The position numbers and the translations under genes were made by a program. The notes beneath the pieces were generated by a model. It was not told the origin of the DNA. It did no database searches and saw only the letters and a list, made by a program, of their open reading frames with translations. Below are positions 34,651-46,540 of a stretch of 64,000 bases of DNA, one piece after another. Position 1 is the stretch's first letter. Each line of letters opens with the position of its first letter. The DNA lies in the NCBI GenBank assembly GCA_963555705.1, contig OY743169.1, positions 50,520,124 through 50,584,123 on the forward strand. Reading direction: 5' to 3'. The DNA comes from Ligustrum vulgare (taxonomy: Eukaryota > Streptophyta > Magnoliopsida > Lamiales > Oleaceae).

Positions 34651-35790
34651 AAGGTTGAGTAGTTTCTAAAAATAATTTCCCGCCCATTTTCCGTTTCCAT
34701 AAACGTTAAGTTTCCATAAAATTAAACAGTGTAAATGCAAAGTGAATGTATGTCAAATGTGAATGCAAAATCTGAATATATATGAACGCATTTATTAAAA
34801 ATCATTTGTTAACTTTAATATTAAAAAGTTTTCTGAAATCATATCAAAAATTAAATGTAAAAGTCTTATTTTGTACATTTTATTTTTTTAAAATGTCGCA
34901 CTATTTCAAAATTGTTTTATTTAATTAATGATATTTATAATTTCTTAACTAAATTTAATTTGATCATAAATAATTAATTTCAATTCGAATTGACACCCAT
35001 ATTACTCATTTTGTTTATTTATTAATTTATTTACTCATTTTGTTTATTTATTAATTTAATTAGTTTTATTTATTTATTTATTTATGTTTAATACTATAGG
35101 TTTAAATAATAAAAATATGCAAAATAGTGAAATACATATTACTGACTTTAACAATTAGTTTAACCAGTTTTCATCAAAATAAAAATAAAGGCATGTTAGC
35201 AAACTTATAATATTTCAAAATAGGGTGTGGTGAAATACATTTATTTAAACAGTATAAAAATAAATTTTTTCAGTAACATAACACTTTGAGTGCTTTGTGG
35301 AAAATGAAAAGTCATGTTGTATTCTAAATTATTGAATAAGTTTTGAATATTTTGATAGTTCGTATCTATAATTTTTTAAATTCTCTCATTGTGATGGTTT
35401 CACGTGTAGACCGATTTAAACGGAATTTAATTATTTGATTTTGATTTTTTTTCTTTTTTCTTTTCCTTTTTATTTTAATAAAATTCTGAGTGTATATATG
35501 TATATATATATATTTTACTTATTACAAATTTTATTTAAATGTAATTTTTGTTTTCCATTTTAAGTTTTAATTAATTCAAATTACAATATTTAAAGAAATT
35601 TCTGGAACGATAAATATATGAACTGTAAAAAAGATTTTTAAAAAAATTAAGGTATGTGTAATGTACCTTTTTGGTAATTAATTGTCTTCTTTCGTTTCTC
35701 ATTTTTAATTAAATATCCATTTCATATGTAAACATATAAATTTAATATATGTGAGTAATAAATTATCGTACATTACACGGGTGTAACAAT
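34640..35790 (+). mobile_element. Helitron F (inverted relative to C-E)
   Basis: Starts with the reverse complement of the Helitron D/E 5' end (GTAGTTTCTAAAAATAATTT then CCCGCCC) and ends with ACATTACACGGGTGTAACA, the complement of their 3' end. The interior TTCTGGAACGATAAA and TGTAATGTACCTTTTTGG also match in inverse. The final CTAG has decayed. Confidence 0.6.
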
Positions 35791-36119
35791 TTATATCTTT
35801 TTGACGTTACTTGTCACCAATTTTTTTTTTCCTTCCGATTTTATTACATCTTCTTCACAATTTTTTTCTTAAAAAAATAATTTACATAATTTCAAAAATC
35901 AAATCTAATATTAAAAATAGAAAACTTGTATTATAACATCATCATCAATTCGTCTTATATCTAAAAAAAATACAACATCATCACTTACATCATCACTTCA
36001 TATTCAAATCGTATATTTTGACATATGTAGCCGTGCAATGGAGTCTGTCATTATGATGCTGTCTTCCACCTCTGCTTCTTCCACTACTATGAAAGCCGTC
36101 AAACCACGACTCTTCAGTC

Positions 36120-36180
36120 GGAACGTTCCACGTATTTTAAAGTTTTAAACACCCTCCAGTCAACTGCTATATATTTCCAC
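36120..36180 (+). promoter_or_regulatory. Core promoter of the kinase gene
   Basis: A TATA box CTATATATTTCC lies at 36167-36178, with a pyrimidine-rich region (CACTCTTTCTGCATTCGTC) downstream. Forty bp upstream is the 10-bp palindrome GGAACGTTCC (36120-36129), the inverted GAAnnTTC arrangement of a heat-shock element, followed by CACGTA. The leader up to the start codon at 36973 probably contains an intron; I cannot place it. Confidence 0.5.
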
Positions 36181-36972
36181 TCTTTCTGCATTCGTCATAC
36201 TTCCCTTCTATCACACAAACATGATCGATTAAAAACTTGTTTTTTGACTTTTGCCAAACAGAGGCAGCTGGAATTCGTGTCAGTTCATGTGAAGATCAAT
36301 TAACATTTTTTTTTTGTGATAAGCTGACTTTATTTCAGTGTTTCAAAATAGTTTTACACTGGTATGATTCAGGAACTCGACAGTTGCAAGAATTCTGTTC
36401 AATTCAGGGCAAGTGGATTTCAGTGCACCTGAGTTCGGATTCTCAAGAGCTTGAATCTAGTTTGTGCTCATTGTATGTGTACGATCTATGATTTCAAACT
36501 TAGCAAATTTATTAGTATAATAATTATTTTGATTGTCTCTAATTTCTAATTTCAAAAAATGAATCATTTTTTTTTTTTTTTTTTTTTAAATTTTTGTTTC
36601 TTACGGATGAGTTTGCTTTCGCTTGACTAATCGTCCATCAAAAATATATGTGGACGCACGATATTACATTAATTGTTCCATAAAATCAAAACTAAAAAAG
36701 AATACATCCTTAAATTTATAATTATTTATCAGGAGCAATTATATTTTTACCCTAAGAATGAAAAATGATGTAATTTTTTTTCCCTCTTTACCAAAGGAAG
36801 GCATGAAGGTCCTTACATTTTTTTATTATTTTGATTGTCATTTGAAAGGTGAGAGGGGGTATGCAGTCTGATTGGTGAAGAAACTTGAACGAATAAAGCA
36901 GAGGATGGCTAATTGAAATGTCTAAATCAGTTTTTTTGTCCAATAGATTATTGTCATATACTGCAGAAGGAC

Positions 36973-39900
36973 ATGAGTTGTAGCTGCTTTGGGGCATTCA
37001 CTGGCCTGAAGAAGTCTCGTCAGTCTACACTGGGCCAAGAAGGTAACTGATAACAGATATGCATAGTAAATTACACTTTCATTTCAATATTGTTTCATAG
37101 GGTTTTGATCTAAAACCCACACCCCACCCCCTATGATGGGTGGGCAGTGGGACCCGCCCACCATTATCCAACCCCCATCCGCCACATGACGGATGTGTTT
37201 TATAATCATGGGCACTAGATCATTTCCCCCTTGTTTCATATTGTCTAGAAAACTACATTCTTCCACTGATTTTCAAGGTGCTTCCTTCTTTTGTTTGGGA
37301 CATATCATTCAAGCTGTTAATACGCTGTTATAGTGCTGAGCCAAATGTCATCCGAAATAAGTGTTTCAAATATCCCTTTTTTGTTATTGTTTGGAATCAT
37401 GCTGGATGAGTACTTTGGTTCTTATTTTTGTTTAGGCATCCTATCTCATACTAGATGCTGCATTGCTGTTAATGGAAGTAGGCAAATTTCTGCTTTATTT
37501 ATAATTGTTGATGATTATCAGATTTCCACCTCTAAGTTCCATTCAGTGTAAAATGTGAAAAAACAAATAAATTTTCTAGTTACGTTGTAGAGAACTGTAA
37601 CGCCCCGAGTTCTAAATACCTGGTTCACCTCGTCATCGTCTGATCTAACTCTTAAAATAATATTTTAGCGAAAAAAATAACTGAAATTCATTTTTGGCAA
37701 TATTAAATAAACTGTAATGGTCGATAAAATCTAAAACCTTTATGAAACAATTCGAAATAATAAATCGAGCCATTGATATTGTAAAACAATTGGCAATGTC
37801 ATAATTTCTCAAATAATTGAAATTCTCAAAATTATCCAATGTTTGGAAATACGGATCATTAAAATAAGATTTTCAACCATTTAACAACTATTGCCACAAT
37901 CATCCATCACTTGTCACCCTCTCCAAAATCTGCAGATATTGTTAAAATAGACATGAGCATTTCATAGAAATACTCAGTAGACTCATCGCCAATTAATTAA
38001 TTTACAATATAATTGAACACGTAAATACAGGCACTTTAGAAATTATAGTGTGTGGGTTGCTTTTCTCGTGCATTAAAGCACATGGCTTCTCTTTGAAAAT
38101 CATAGGCTCTTTAAAATCATAAGGTGTGGGTTGCTCTTTCTTCTCGTGCAGATAAGGCACATAAGTTATGTATAACATCATCATTTATCTTGCAAGATAT
38201 TCTCTTCTTTCTTTCTCATACATAAAAACATATAAGTTATGACAAGCATAACAATATAAATATTTCCGAAAAAATACATTCTATTCTCTTTTCATAAAAA
38301 TGACTTTCACATAAGTCACATAACATACACATTCATATGCAATCATAACTTAAATCAATTAATAGGGGCGAGTTTACCTTAAACTTAATGAGTGTGGTTG
38401 AGACTTGAGCGGGAATGACTTCAATCTTTCAAATCTCCGTATGCCTCGTCTAGCCAATTAGAAAATAAGTTAAATTAGTTTCTTGAAATTTATAGTTTAA
38501 AAATGATAAATTACAATTTGGGGACTGAAATTGATGATTTGAAAGTTGATGGACTAAAATGAATACTTTGAAAGTTGAGGGACTAAAATGTAAATTCTGG
38601 AAGTTGAGGGACTAAAATGAATACTTTGAAAGTTGAGGGACTAAAATAAATACTTTTCAAAACTTTGGGTTGAAACTCAAAAATGGATATTAAATTGTGG
38701 GGATTGAGATAAGAAATTTTAAAAATGAAAGGCTTATAAAAATCATTTAAAAACTTAAATGCTAGAATGAATAGCTTTAAAACTATAGGGACTGAATTAA
38801 GCAACTTTGGAACTAGGGGGCTAAAGTTGCAAATGCTGAAAATCAAAATATAAAAATAAGAATCTCTTTTTTCTCCCATTCACGACCAGAGAGGGCGGAA
38901 GAGAGGGGTGACAACAGACGGCGGAAATTAGGGGAAACCGGTGCTACAGCCGGTGGGGCGCTGGCGAAACGTCGCCGCAGGTGGCGGCGAGCGGCGGCAA
39001 GGGAGGGTTAAGGTTTTGAGAGGATTGGGTGCAAGATACCAAGGTGAAACGAGGCTCAAATCGCAATGAAACTCCGGTCGAAGAAGCGGTGGTTGAAGGT
39101 GAGTAGCTTGAGTAAGTTGTTTTTTGGGTTTATGTCTTATTCTTGGTTTATGAGTTTGATTTGGGGTTGATTCTGAGGATGGGCTGTGTGCGGTAGTGGT
39201 AATGGTGGTGCTGGTGGTGACGATGGGAAATGGGTTGGGTTTGGCAGCAGGGTAATGGAGCTCGAACTGTGGAAGTTGTGGTTGGGTGATGAAAGTGGAG
39301 GTGTGGGTGGTGTTGGCCGGGCAGTGGTGATTGAGGTGGTGATGATGGAGGTTGGTGGCGTGATGAGGCAGCTGCAGTGGTTGTGATGGAGATGGAGGTG
39401 GTGATGATGAAGGAGGTGACGGTGGTGGTTCTTACTGTGAGCTTGGGTGCTGGGAGAACCGGTGGAGTGGCTGCTAAGAGGGAGTGGTTGATCGTTGAAA
39501 ATGGTGTTGCTGAAAGAGAGGGTTGGTGGTGTGAAATAGAGTGGGTTGGTGATATAGAGTTAGGGTATGGCATGGTATGAGATTGATGTGATAGGTGGAA
39601 GTTGGTAGTGTGAAAATCTAGACAAACAGTGCACGTAATTCGAGAAAAATTGTACGCGAATTCAACTGAGTCGGAGAATGAAACTGATAAAATGAGATTG
39701 ACGTAATTTGAGATTTAAAATGATTTGGAAAATAATAATTTAAATAAATAAATAAAATAATAAAATTTTGGAAATTCAGAATTTAATTTAAAATCGAATG
39801 AACTCGATATTTCTCGACTTGGCTAGACTAATACGTAGTGACGTTAATTTAAAAATGGGTGAGATCGCAGCGACACGTTTTCATAATTTTAAAATAATTA

Positions 39901-42900
39901 TTTAATTGCGTAAAAATTCTTCGTCGCTACAAGAACACAATAGCATTAACAGTTCAGCAAATTATATCATCGATGAGTGTGTCTGGAATCATTAAGATAA
40001 CCTTGATGTTAAAGATTTTCCCCCAAAATTATTTTCAACCACACATTAAATGGGATCCACAACTTTTTCACACTTTTTACCACACATTCTTCAAATTAAC
40101 CATTTTTCTGTTAAAAAAAATCATTCATAAACAAGCTTATATTTTCACTAAAGTGGATATCCGGATAATAGGCATTACCTAAATACTTATAAAGGATTGA
40201 TTTTTTAATATATAAAGTATATATGTATATGATATTGGTTCATCTCATCAGTGATCAAAATATTTAGTACCTGTTGGAGAGAAGATATATGAAGAAATTT
40301 TCTTCAACTTACACTCTCGAACGAGAAGAAGAAACAAAGGGAAGAACATTATCCCAAATGGAAATCAAAGGAAAAACTAGTTGAGTTTATGCTTCCAATT
40401 TAGAAATGGGTTTGTGCCACTATGGGCACCCGATTTTGTGTGAAGGAGACGATCTACATCAGTGCTACCTCAGCTCAGCTTGGGATTGGGCATACGCTTG
40501 AGTTTGGAAATTCACATATTTTACAAGGTTTTTATTTGGACGCTGGGTGGGTAGCTATCCCATTTAACCATTCCTTAACCAACTTCAGGCTCAAGCCCAG
40601 GTGGTGAGTCAAACTAACCAATTTAACATTTCTAATTCCCAAACTGGCCCAATCTCAAGTAGTTTGTCCTTTCCAGAAATATCATTTTAGAACGATCCAA
40701 GTGGTGCCCTTCTGGAAAAGTAGTTTTCACATTGACCATGTGGCGTGTTCTTTTCAAAGAGCTATTTTTTTTCCGAGTAGTCACTAGGCACTAGCCTTTT
40801 CGAACAGTTACAACTTTTCTTTCAAATGCAACCTTCTCAAAAAGTTAAAGCAACTGTCAGAACGGCCACAAACAAGTATAGACTAGGACTTTGAAGATTG
40901 CATTCTTTACACCATTCATTCATTCTCTTCTCCATCAATCTGTGCAAATTTCCCTTCTTATTCTGATTCAAGTTTGGTAGAAAACCATAGTTGAGTTCAT
41001 TGGTTCACTCTGATACTGGTTTTCTGAAGAAGAAAATTAAAGAAGTATACGCTTTAGGTACACGGCAGCATATTTATACAACGCTTCTATTGCAAGCACA
41101 CTTTAAGACAGTCGAGTGAAATTTTACCATCTGCCCACAAAGCAAGAAGAGTAATTGATCAAATTATGAGGAAAACTTGTGATACTAAAACTCATGTCGT
41201 ATAGAGCACGTTACCCCCATTTTAAATTGGTTTGTTTTGAAACAGCAAATGTTAGTTATTATATGGTTTCCAAGAAAATCAATTTAGTCATTGGTAACAC
41301 CGAAGTTAACATTTCATAGGGACAAAAACTATTTTGCATCCTGAGGAGACGTTTGCTTATGGCAACACTAGAAGAGGAGAATTTGTTTTAAAGGGACAAC
41401 CTGAACACGTTGAGTATGGATTGCTGCAAGTTTATTTTGTCTCCTGCTTTGTTATTACTGGAGTACATTAAAGAGTGGAAAACACCGTAATGGACAATTG
41501 CTTTTTTACCCTCTCTTTGCAGATTAAATATACAAACATAACGAAGCATATGTTATCAATTTTATTTTCAGTTTTCCGAATCAGTACCAGTAAAACAACT
41601 CTATGATGAAATATGAATTAACCTCATTCCACATTATCTGTCATCTTATTATAACATTAGAATATCCTTTTAAGTTAGAGACACATTATATGTATGAGAT
41701 GTGCCCATCTAAGCATGTAAAAAAAAGGGTGCAAACCTCACCTTAGGAGGTCCTACATGCCCTGCCCTGGACCTTGGTGAAGGATGTAAATAATGGGATA
41801 TGTCTCAACTGGCCACGGACTGAGAGTTTGACCACTGATCAAATCTACAAAGAAGCCAAGTCCAAAACATTGCTGTCAGGACTCGAACTCCCCCACCAGT
41901 CCAAAACATTGCCGTCAGGACTCGAACTCCCTCACCCAGTCGATTGCCAGTGAGATTTGACATTATGTTCCCTCAGCTTTTGCCAGTTGAGCTATGCCCC
42001 GAGGACGCCCGTCCAAGCATGTAATCTAAACCCAACCTTGTTTATCTTTGAGTTCTGAGTACATATCAACATAGACCTCCCAGAGTAAAATGACTAGGCT
42101 TCCATTACCTACTTAGGAACTCTACCAATGTTTAGACTGTTGGTGGTAGTGATTTAAGTTTGGATCCATGTAATTTAAAGGATTTCTGGTTAAGTTATAG
42201 TTTGAATGGATCACTATGATTCCTTTACTTTCATCTCAAATTTTGAATATGGCTCCTCTTAGTTCTTAGTTGTTCAAGATTTTATTTCTTGGTTTTATTA
42301 TTTTTTATTTTCGATCTTCATTTTCCAGGGGACTCAATGGCAAAGACAAAAAGTTTCTCATACAATGAATTAAGAATAGCAACAGACAACTTTCATCGGA
42401 GGAAATCTTTGAGTTCTGAGTACATATCCACATAGACCTCCCAGAGTAAAATGACTAGGCTTCCATTACCTATTTAGGAACTCTACCCATGTTTAGACTG
42501 TTGGTGGTAGCGATTTAAGTTTGGATCCATGCAATTTAAAGGATTTCTGGTTAAGTTATAGTTTGAATGGATCATTATGATTCCTTTACTTTCATCTCAA
42601 ATTTTGAATATTGCTCCTCTTAGTTATTAGTTGTTCAAGATTTTATTTCTTGGTTTTATTATTTATTATTTTCGATCTTCATTTTCCAGGGGACTCAATG
42701 GCAAAGACAAAAAGTTTCTCATACAATGAATTAAGAATAGCAAGAGACAACTTTCATCGGAGGAAATCTTTGAGTTCTGAGTACATATCCACATAGACCT
42801 CCCAGAGTAAAATGACTAGGCTTCCATTACCTATTTAGGAACTCTACCCATGTTTAGACTGTTGGTGGTAGCGATTTAAGTTTGGATCCATGCAATTTAA

Positions 42901-45900
42901 AGGATTTCTGGTTAAGTTATAGTTTGAATGGATCATTATGATTCCTTTACTTTCATCTCAAATTTTGAATATTGCTCCTCTTAGTTATTAGTTGTTCAAG
43001 ATTTTATTTCTTGGTTTTATTATTTATTATTTTCGATCTTCATTTTCCAGGGGACTCAATGGCAAAGACAAAAAGTTTCTCATACAATGAATTAAGAATA
43101 GCAAGAGACAACTTTCATCGGAGGAAATCTTTGAGTTATGAGTACATATCCACATAGAACTCCCAGAGTAAAATGACTAGGCTTCCATTACCTATTTAGG
43201 AACTCTACCCATGTTTAGACTGTTGGTGGTAGCGATTTAAGTTTGGATCCATGCAATTTAAAGGATTTCTGGTTAAGTTATAGTTTGAATGGATCATTAT
43301 GATTCCTTTACTTTCATCTCAAATTTTGAATATGGCTCCTCTTAGTTATTAGTTGTTCAAGATTTTATTTCTTGGTTTTATTATTTATTATTTTCGATCT
43401 TCATTTTCCAGGGGACTCAATGGCAAAGACAAAAAGTTTCTCATACAATGAATTAAGCATAGCAACAGACAACTTTCATCGAAGGAACAAAATAGGGCGT
43501 GGAGGTTTTGGGACAGTTTACAAGGTATTACAAACTTTCTATTCCTATTAAGCTATTTAACCTGTCTTACCCTTGGTCTTATCTCTTAAATATCTTTTAG
43601 CAAGAGCTGGAAAAACTTCATGAACTTATACTCAAATATTATATATCAAACTATGCTGTGCTTTCCTTTTCACTACTTTATTCTATACAAGTTATCCCTC
43701 TTTTTCCTGATAATTATGATATGCAAAGGAAGTAAAATTTTCACTTCCCATCTTTTTGGATGAGTGCGAGATGCCGAGATACTTAGAATATTGGTGCAAC
43801 TTTATGAGCTTCAGCCAAGTCGTGGGCTTCAAACTGTCTAAATTTTAACCTTCTGTTCAAACCAGACTAATGACACATTGCATACATAATTACATATTGG
43901 TTTAATCAGAAAGCAGCTACCAGAATGATTATCTTGACATCCATGCATTTATGTCTGAGAAGGGCAACAATTTGCTGCTCATATATACTGTCCAGGCTGT
44001 AGGTAGCTTCAGAACTGTTGCAATTAGAAGCAACTTAATGTAATATACTTGCATACTCTTGAATATTATATTTGGGAACAGGACACTTATTCCTAGGAAT
44101 AAGCTTGTCATCTACCTTCCCTGCAGTACCATTTTTTTTTTTTTAACTCTGCTGCTACTTCATAGGGAATTCTCAAAAATGGGACCCGAGTTGCCGTGAA
44201 GACACTTTCTGCTGAGTCAAGACAGGGAGAACATGAGTTTTTAACTGAAATTGATACTATCTCCAATGTCAAACATCCAAACCTCGTTGAATTAATTGGA
44301 TGTTGTATTCATGAAAGTAACCGAATTTTGGTTTATGAATATTTAGAAAACAACAGCCTAGATCGTGCATTGTTAGGTAATTTGACAGAGTCCTGCTGTG
44401 TTTAAAATGATTCATTGAAATTATAATGCACAAAGGGGTATTGAGAACAACACTTGTGTTTTCAGGTTCAAGGACTATAAATTTGGACTGGAGAAAAAGA
44501 TCTGCTATCTGCATGGGTACTGCCAGAGGTCTTGCATATCTTCATGAAGAACTTATGCCGCACATTGTTCATAGAGACATCAAAGCTAGCAATGTACTTC
44601 TTGACAACGAATTTGAACCCAAAATTGGAGACTTTGGATTAGCTAAACTTTTTCCCGATGATATTACCCACATCAGCACAAAAATAGCAGGAACCACGTA
44701 TGTCACCTTTTTTTTTTTTCTCTTCTTATGTCATTCACAATGGCACAAAAAGAATATAAAATAATTTACATATGTTATAAACTGTAAGACGTTTCAGAAG
44801 CCACTGTATCTATTTATGTTGATAAAAGATTTCAATACAATTTGTTGAATTAAGCACTTACCTGATACTGATTTTTTCTTGACTTTTGAAGTTTTTGTTA
44901 AAGTTTGTTAAGTTCTGAATTCTTCTAAGTTCTACCTTCGTTTGTTCTCAACAGTGGTTACCTGGCTCCTGAGTATGTGTTGGGTGGTCAGTTAACATTG
45001 AAGGCTGATGTATATAGCTTTGGGGTTCTAACGCTTGAAATTGTAAGCGGCAGGAGTAGTGGAAATACATATTATGGACGAATGCAAAAGTTACTAGTAG
45101 AATGGGTGCGTGATTGTTTTGACTTCCTGGATGGATAGCTTTTCGTATCACTTCTAATGTACTTAGCTTCTGTTTGGTACCCATTATTCATAATCTTATT
45201 TTTTTAAAAACTCATTTTTAACCACACATTTTATCAATAAAATAATCTACATATAAAAAAAAAAAAAAAAATCCCTACTTTTTAACCACATTTTCCAAAA
45301 ATTTACTATTATAAACCACATTATTTAAAATAATGGGTCTCAAACAAGGGCTTAACATGCTAGCTTCTGTGATAAGTTCAGTCTTCCTCACAAAAATCAA
45401 TTATGAATGCCTTCTTTTTTTCCGCATGCTAATCAAATAAAATAGCATGAACGTGTTTATACAGATAGCAAAGTTAGCATTAAGGAAAAGTGACTTATCA
45501 CCCTTTTTTGGATAATAAAGTTGCTTTTTTCTTACCTTAAAGTAAAAAAATAACTTGAGTTGAAGTTGACTATTACAATAATGTTAAAATTAATTCCAGT
45601 TTAGATCAATGAAGAGAAAAATTATTCTAAAACTTATGTACTTATAAGTAACCTTTTCAGCTTAGTTGAACACGCTGTTTATCTGCACTCTTTAGATCTT
45701 ACACTTCTCATTGGTTTCTATACTATATACCCTTTCTAGTGATGCTTGTTTATTGTTTGCTTCACAGGCGTGGGAGCTCTATGAAGAAGAAAAGCTATTG
45801 GAGTTGGTAGACCCAGAACTCGAGGAATTTCCCAAGGAAGAAGTTCTCAGGTACACGAAAGTGGCTCTCTTCTGCACACAAGCAAATGCAAGTAGAAGGC

Positions 45901-46088
45901 CAATGATGAGCCAGGTTATGGAAATGCTCTCTAAAAATGTAAAGCTTAATGAAAAGCTACTTACGCCTCCTGGATTCTTCCAAGATTCAGGTCAGGTAAC
46001 TGATACAACGTTAAAGAATGAGTCATCTGAAAGTTCAACGAGCCATCAGATGAGCAATTTTCCCATCAGTAGTCTATTGCTCAGGTGA
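36973..46088 (+). CDS. CRPK1-like receptor-like cytoplasmic Ser/Thr kinase, six exons
   Basis: Exons 36973-37042, 43412-43524, 44166-44376, 44466-44697, 44955-45105 and 45768-46088, all with GT-AG borders, add up to 1098 nt (365 residues plus stop) with phases that fit. MSCSC at the N-terminus suggests palmitoylation and membrane attachment. Kinase landmarks: Gly loop [12 protein letters not shown] (51-62), VAVK Lys73, HRDIKASN (Asp169, an RD kinase), GDFGLAKL (Asp187), GYLAPEY, and a closing [12 protein letters not shown]. Exon structure and sequence resemble cold-responsive protein kinase 1 (At1g16670 type), a plasma-membrane kinase that phosphorylates 14-3-3 proteins in cold signalling; that role is known for the Arabidopsis protein and only inferred here. 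Intron 1 (6.4 kb) is loaded with a solo LTR, a SINE and a 361-bp exon-containing tandem repeat. All key residues are present, so the gene looks functional if exon 1 splices to the fourth copy of exon 2. Confidence 0.88.
37596..39931 (-). mobile_element. Solo LTR in intron 1 of the kinase gene (same family as the LOG-carrying element)
   Basis: Bounded by TGTAACGCCCCGAG and CGTCGCTACA, with a perfect 5-bp target duplication AGAAC (37591-37595 and 39932-39936). Read on the reverse strand it starts TGTAGCGACGAAGAATTTTT and ends CTCGGGGCGTTACA. It shares with the 6927-10838 LTR the AGTCCCTCAACTTTCAAA repeats (38520-38830), the G-poor CAC-rich part (39148-39580), the CGAGTTCATTCGATTTTAAA region and the MTLM/ISVF-type tail. 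It is 2336 bp against 3912, so it is a divergent or deleted member. Confidence 0.9.
39937..41710. other. Intron 1 sequence without a recognised feature
   Basis: No ORF with recognisable homology. A short part at 40010-40110 with TTTTCAACCACACATTAAAT resembles the interior of the local MITEs. The rest looks like ordinary intron DNA. Confidence 0.5.
41720..42014 (-). mobile_element. tRNA-derived SINE
   Basis: Flanked by a 9-bp target duplication AAGCATGTA (41711-41719 and 42015-42023). On the reverse strand an RNA polymerase III A box TAGCTCAACTGG (41983-41994) is followed by a B box GGAGTTCGAGTCC (41918-41930), and the element ends in a run of T (complement of AAAAAAA at 41720). A segment of about 30 bp with the B box (CCAAAACATTGC.GTCAGGAC) is duplicated inside. 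The T-tail recalls Au-type plant SINEs. Confidence 0.82.
42050..43493 (+). repeat. Four tandem 361-bp units spanning the intron 1 acceptor and 5' part of exon 2
   Basis: Units start at 42050, 42411, 42772 and 43133 (GAGTTCTGAGTACATAT), a constant 361-bp period with few changes. Each unit holds intron sequence, the branch/pyrimidine tract, the acceptor TTTTCCAG|GGGACTCAATGG and the first codons of exon 2. Only the last continues into the kinase Gly loop and a splice donor. The first three break off after CATCGGAGGAAA, run into the next unit and meet a stop (ACATAG) within about 15 codons. The junction shows short homology (GGAA/ATCTTTGAG). Confidence 0.95.
45165..45352. mobile_element. MITE in intron 5 of the kinase gene
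   Basis: Left end TTCTGTTTGGTACCCATTAT, right end GGGTCTCAAACAAGGGCTT; the interior matches the MITE at 33022-33206, including ACCACACATTTTATCAATAA. A run of 17 A sits in the middle. Confidence 0.7.
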
Positions 46089-46540
46089 CTCCCAGATGAG
46101 GCTTGACAGAATTCCTCCGGGATGTCCTATGACCTTCATTAGTTTAACACAAATGACAAAGTGGTAGCTAATAATGCAGGAAAAGCTTGTTAAATAGCAG
46201 CTCATTCAAAATGTCCTAAGTTGGTCGGCATTTTTAGTTGACATTTTTTTTCCCCCGGGATTGGGGGGTGGTGATATTGTTTGGGTCGGTTTTAGATGTA
46301 AGTACACACAAAGAAAGTGACATCGACCAATGAGGTTATAATATATTGTATCTACATGTATATTCTACCGTTAAAATATATGTAGGCTTCTATTATTTTG
46401 TATCTGCATGAATACTCTACCTACAAAATATATAATATATGATTTTTAATGTATATTATTGAATTGTGGTAGATCTTTTTGAGTATTTTGTAAAACCTTG
46501 GACCTTTTTTTTTTTTTTTTTTGAATCTCAATTGTCACGA
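46089..46540 (+). other. 3' flank of the kinase gene
   Basis: No ORF. Begins as a plausible 3' UTR after the TGA at 46086-46088 and continues into AT-rich sequence with a repeated TATTTTGTATCTGCATG/TATTGTATCTACATG motif (46340-46420) and a poly-T run at 46507. Confidence 0.4.

Noticed and set aside
34384..34687. Tyr/Ile/Val-repeat ORFs
   Set aside because: Products of TATA/CATA simple repeats.
36237..36491. 84-residue ORF upstream of the kinase start codon
   Set aside because: No recognised motif; the region lies between TATA box and start codon and is better seen as leader or leader intron.
41720..42014. Functional tRNA gene
   Set aside because: A and B boxes are present but the intervening sequence cannot form a tRNA cloverleaf, and the unit has SINE ends and a target duplication.
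42611..43157. Two separate 61-residue genes
   Set aside because: They are tandem copies of the exon 2 acceptor region of the kinase gene read through from intron sequence.
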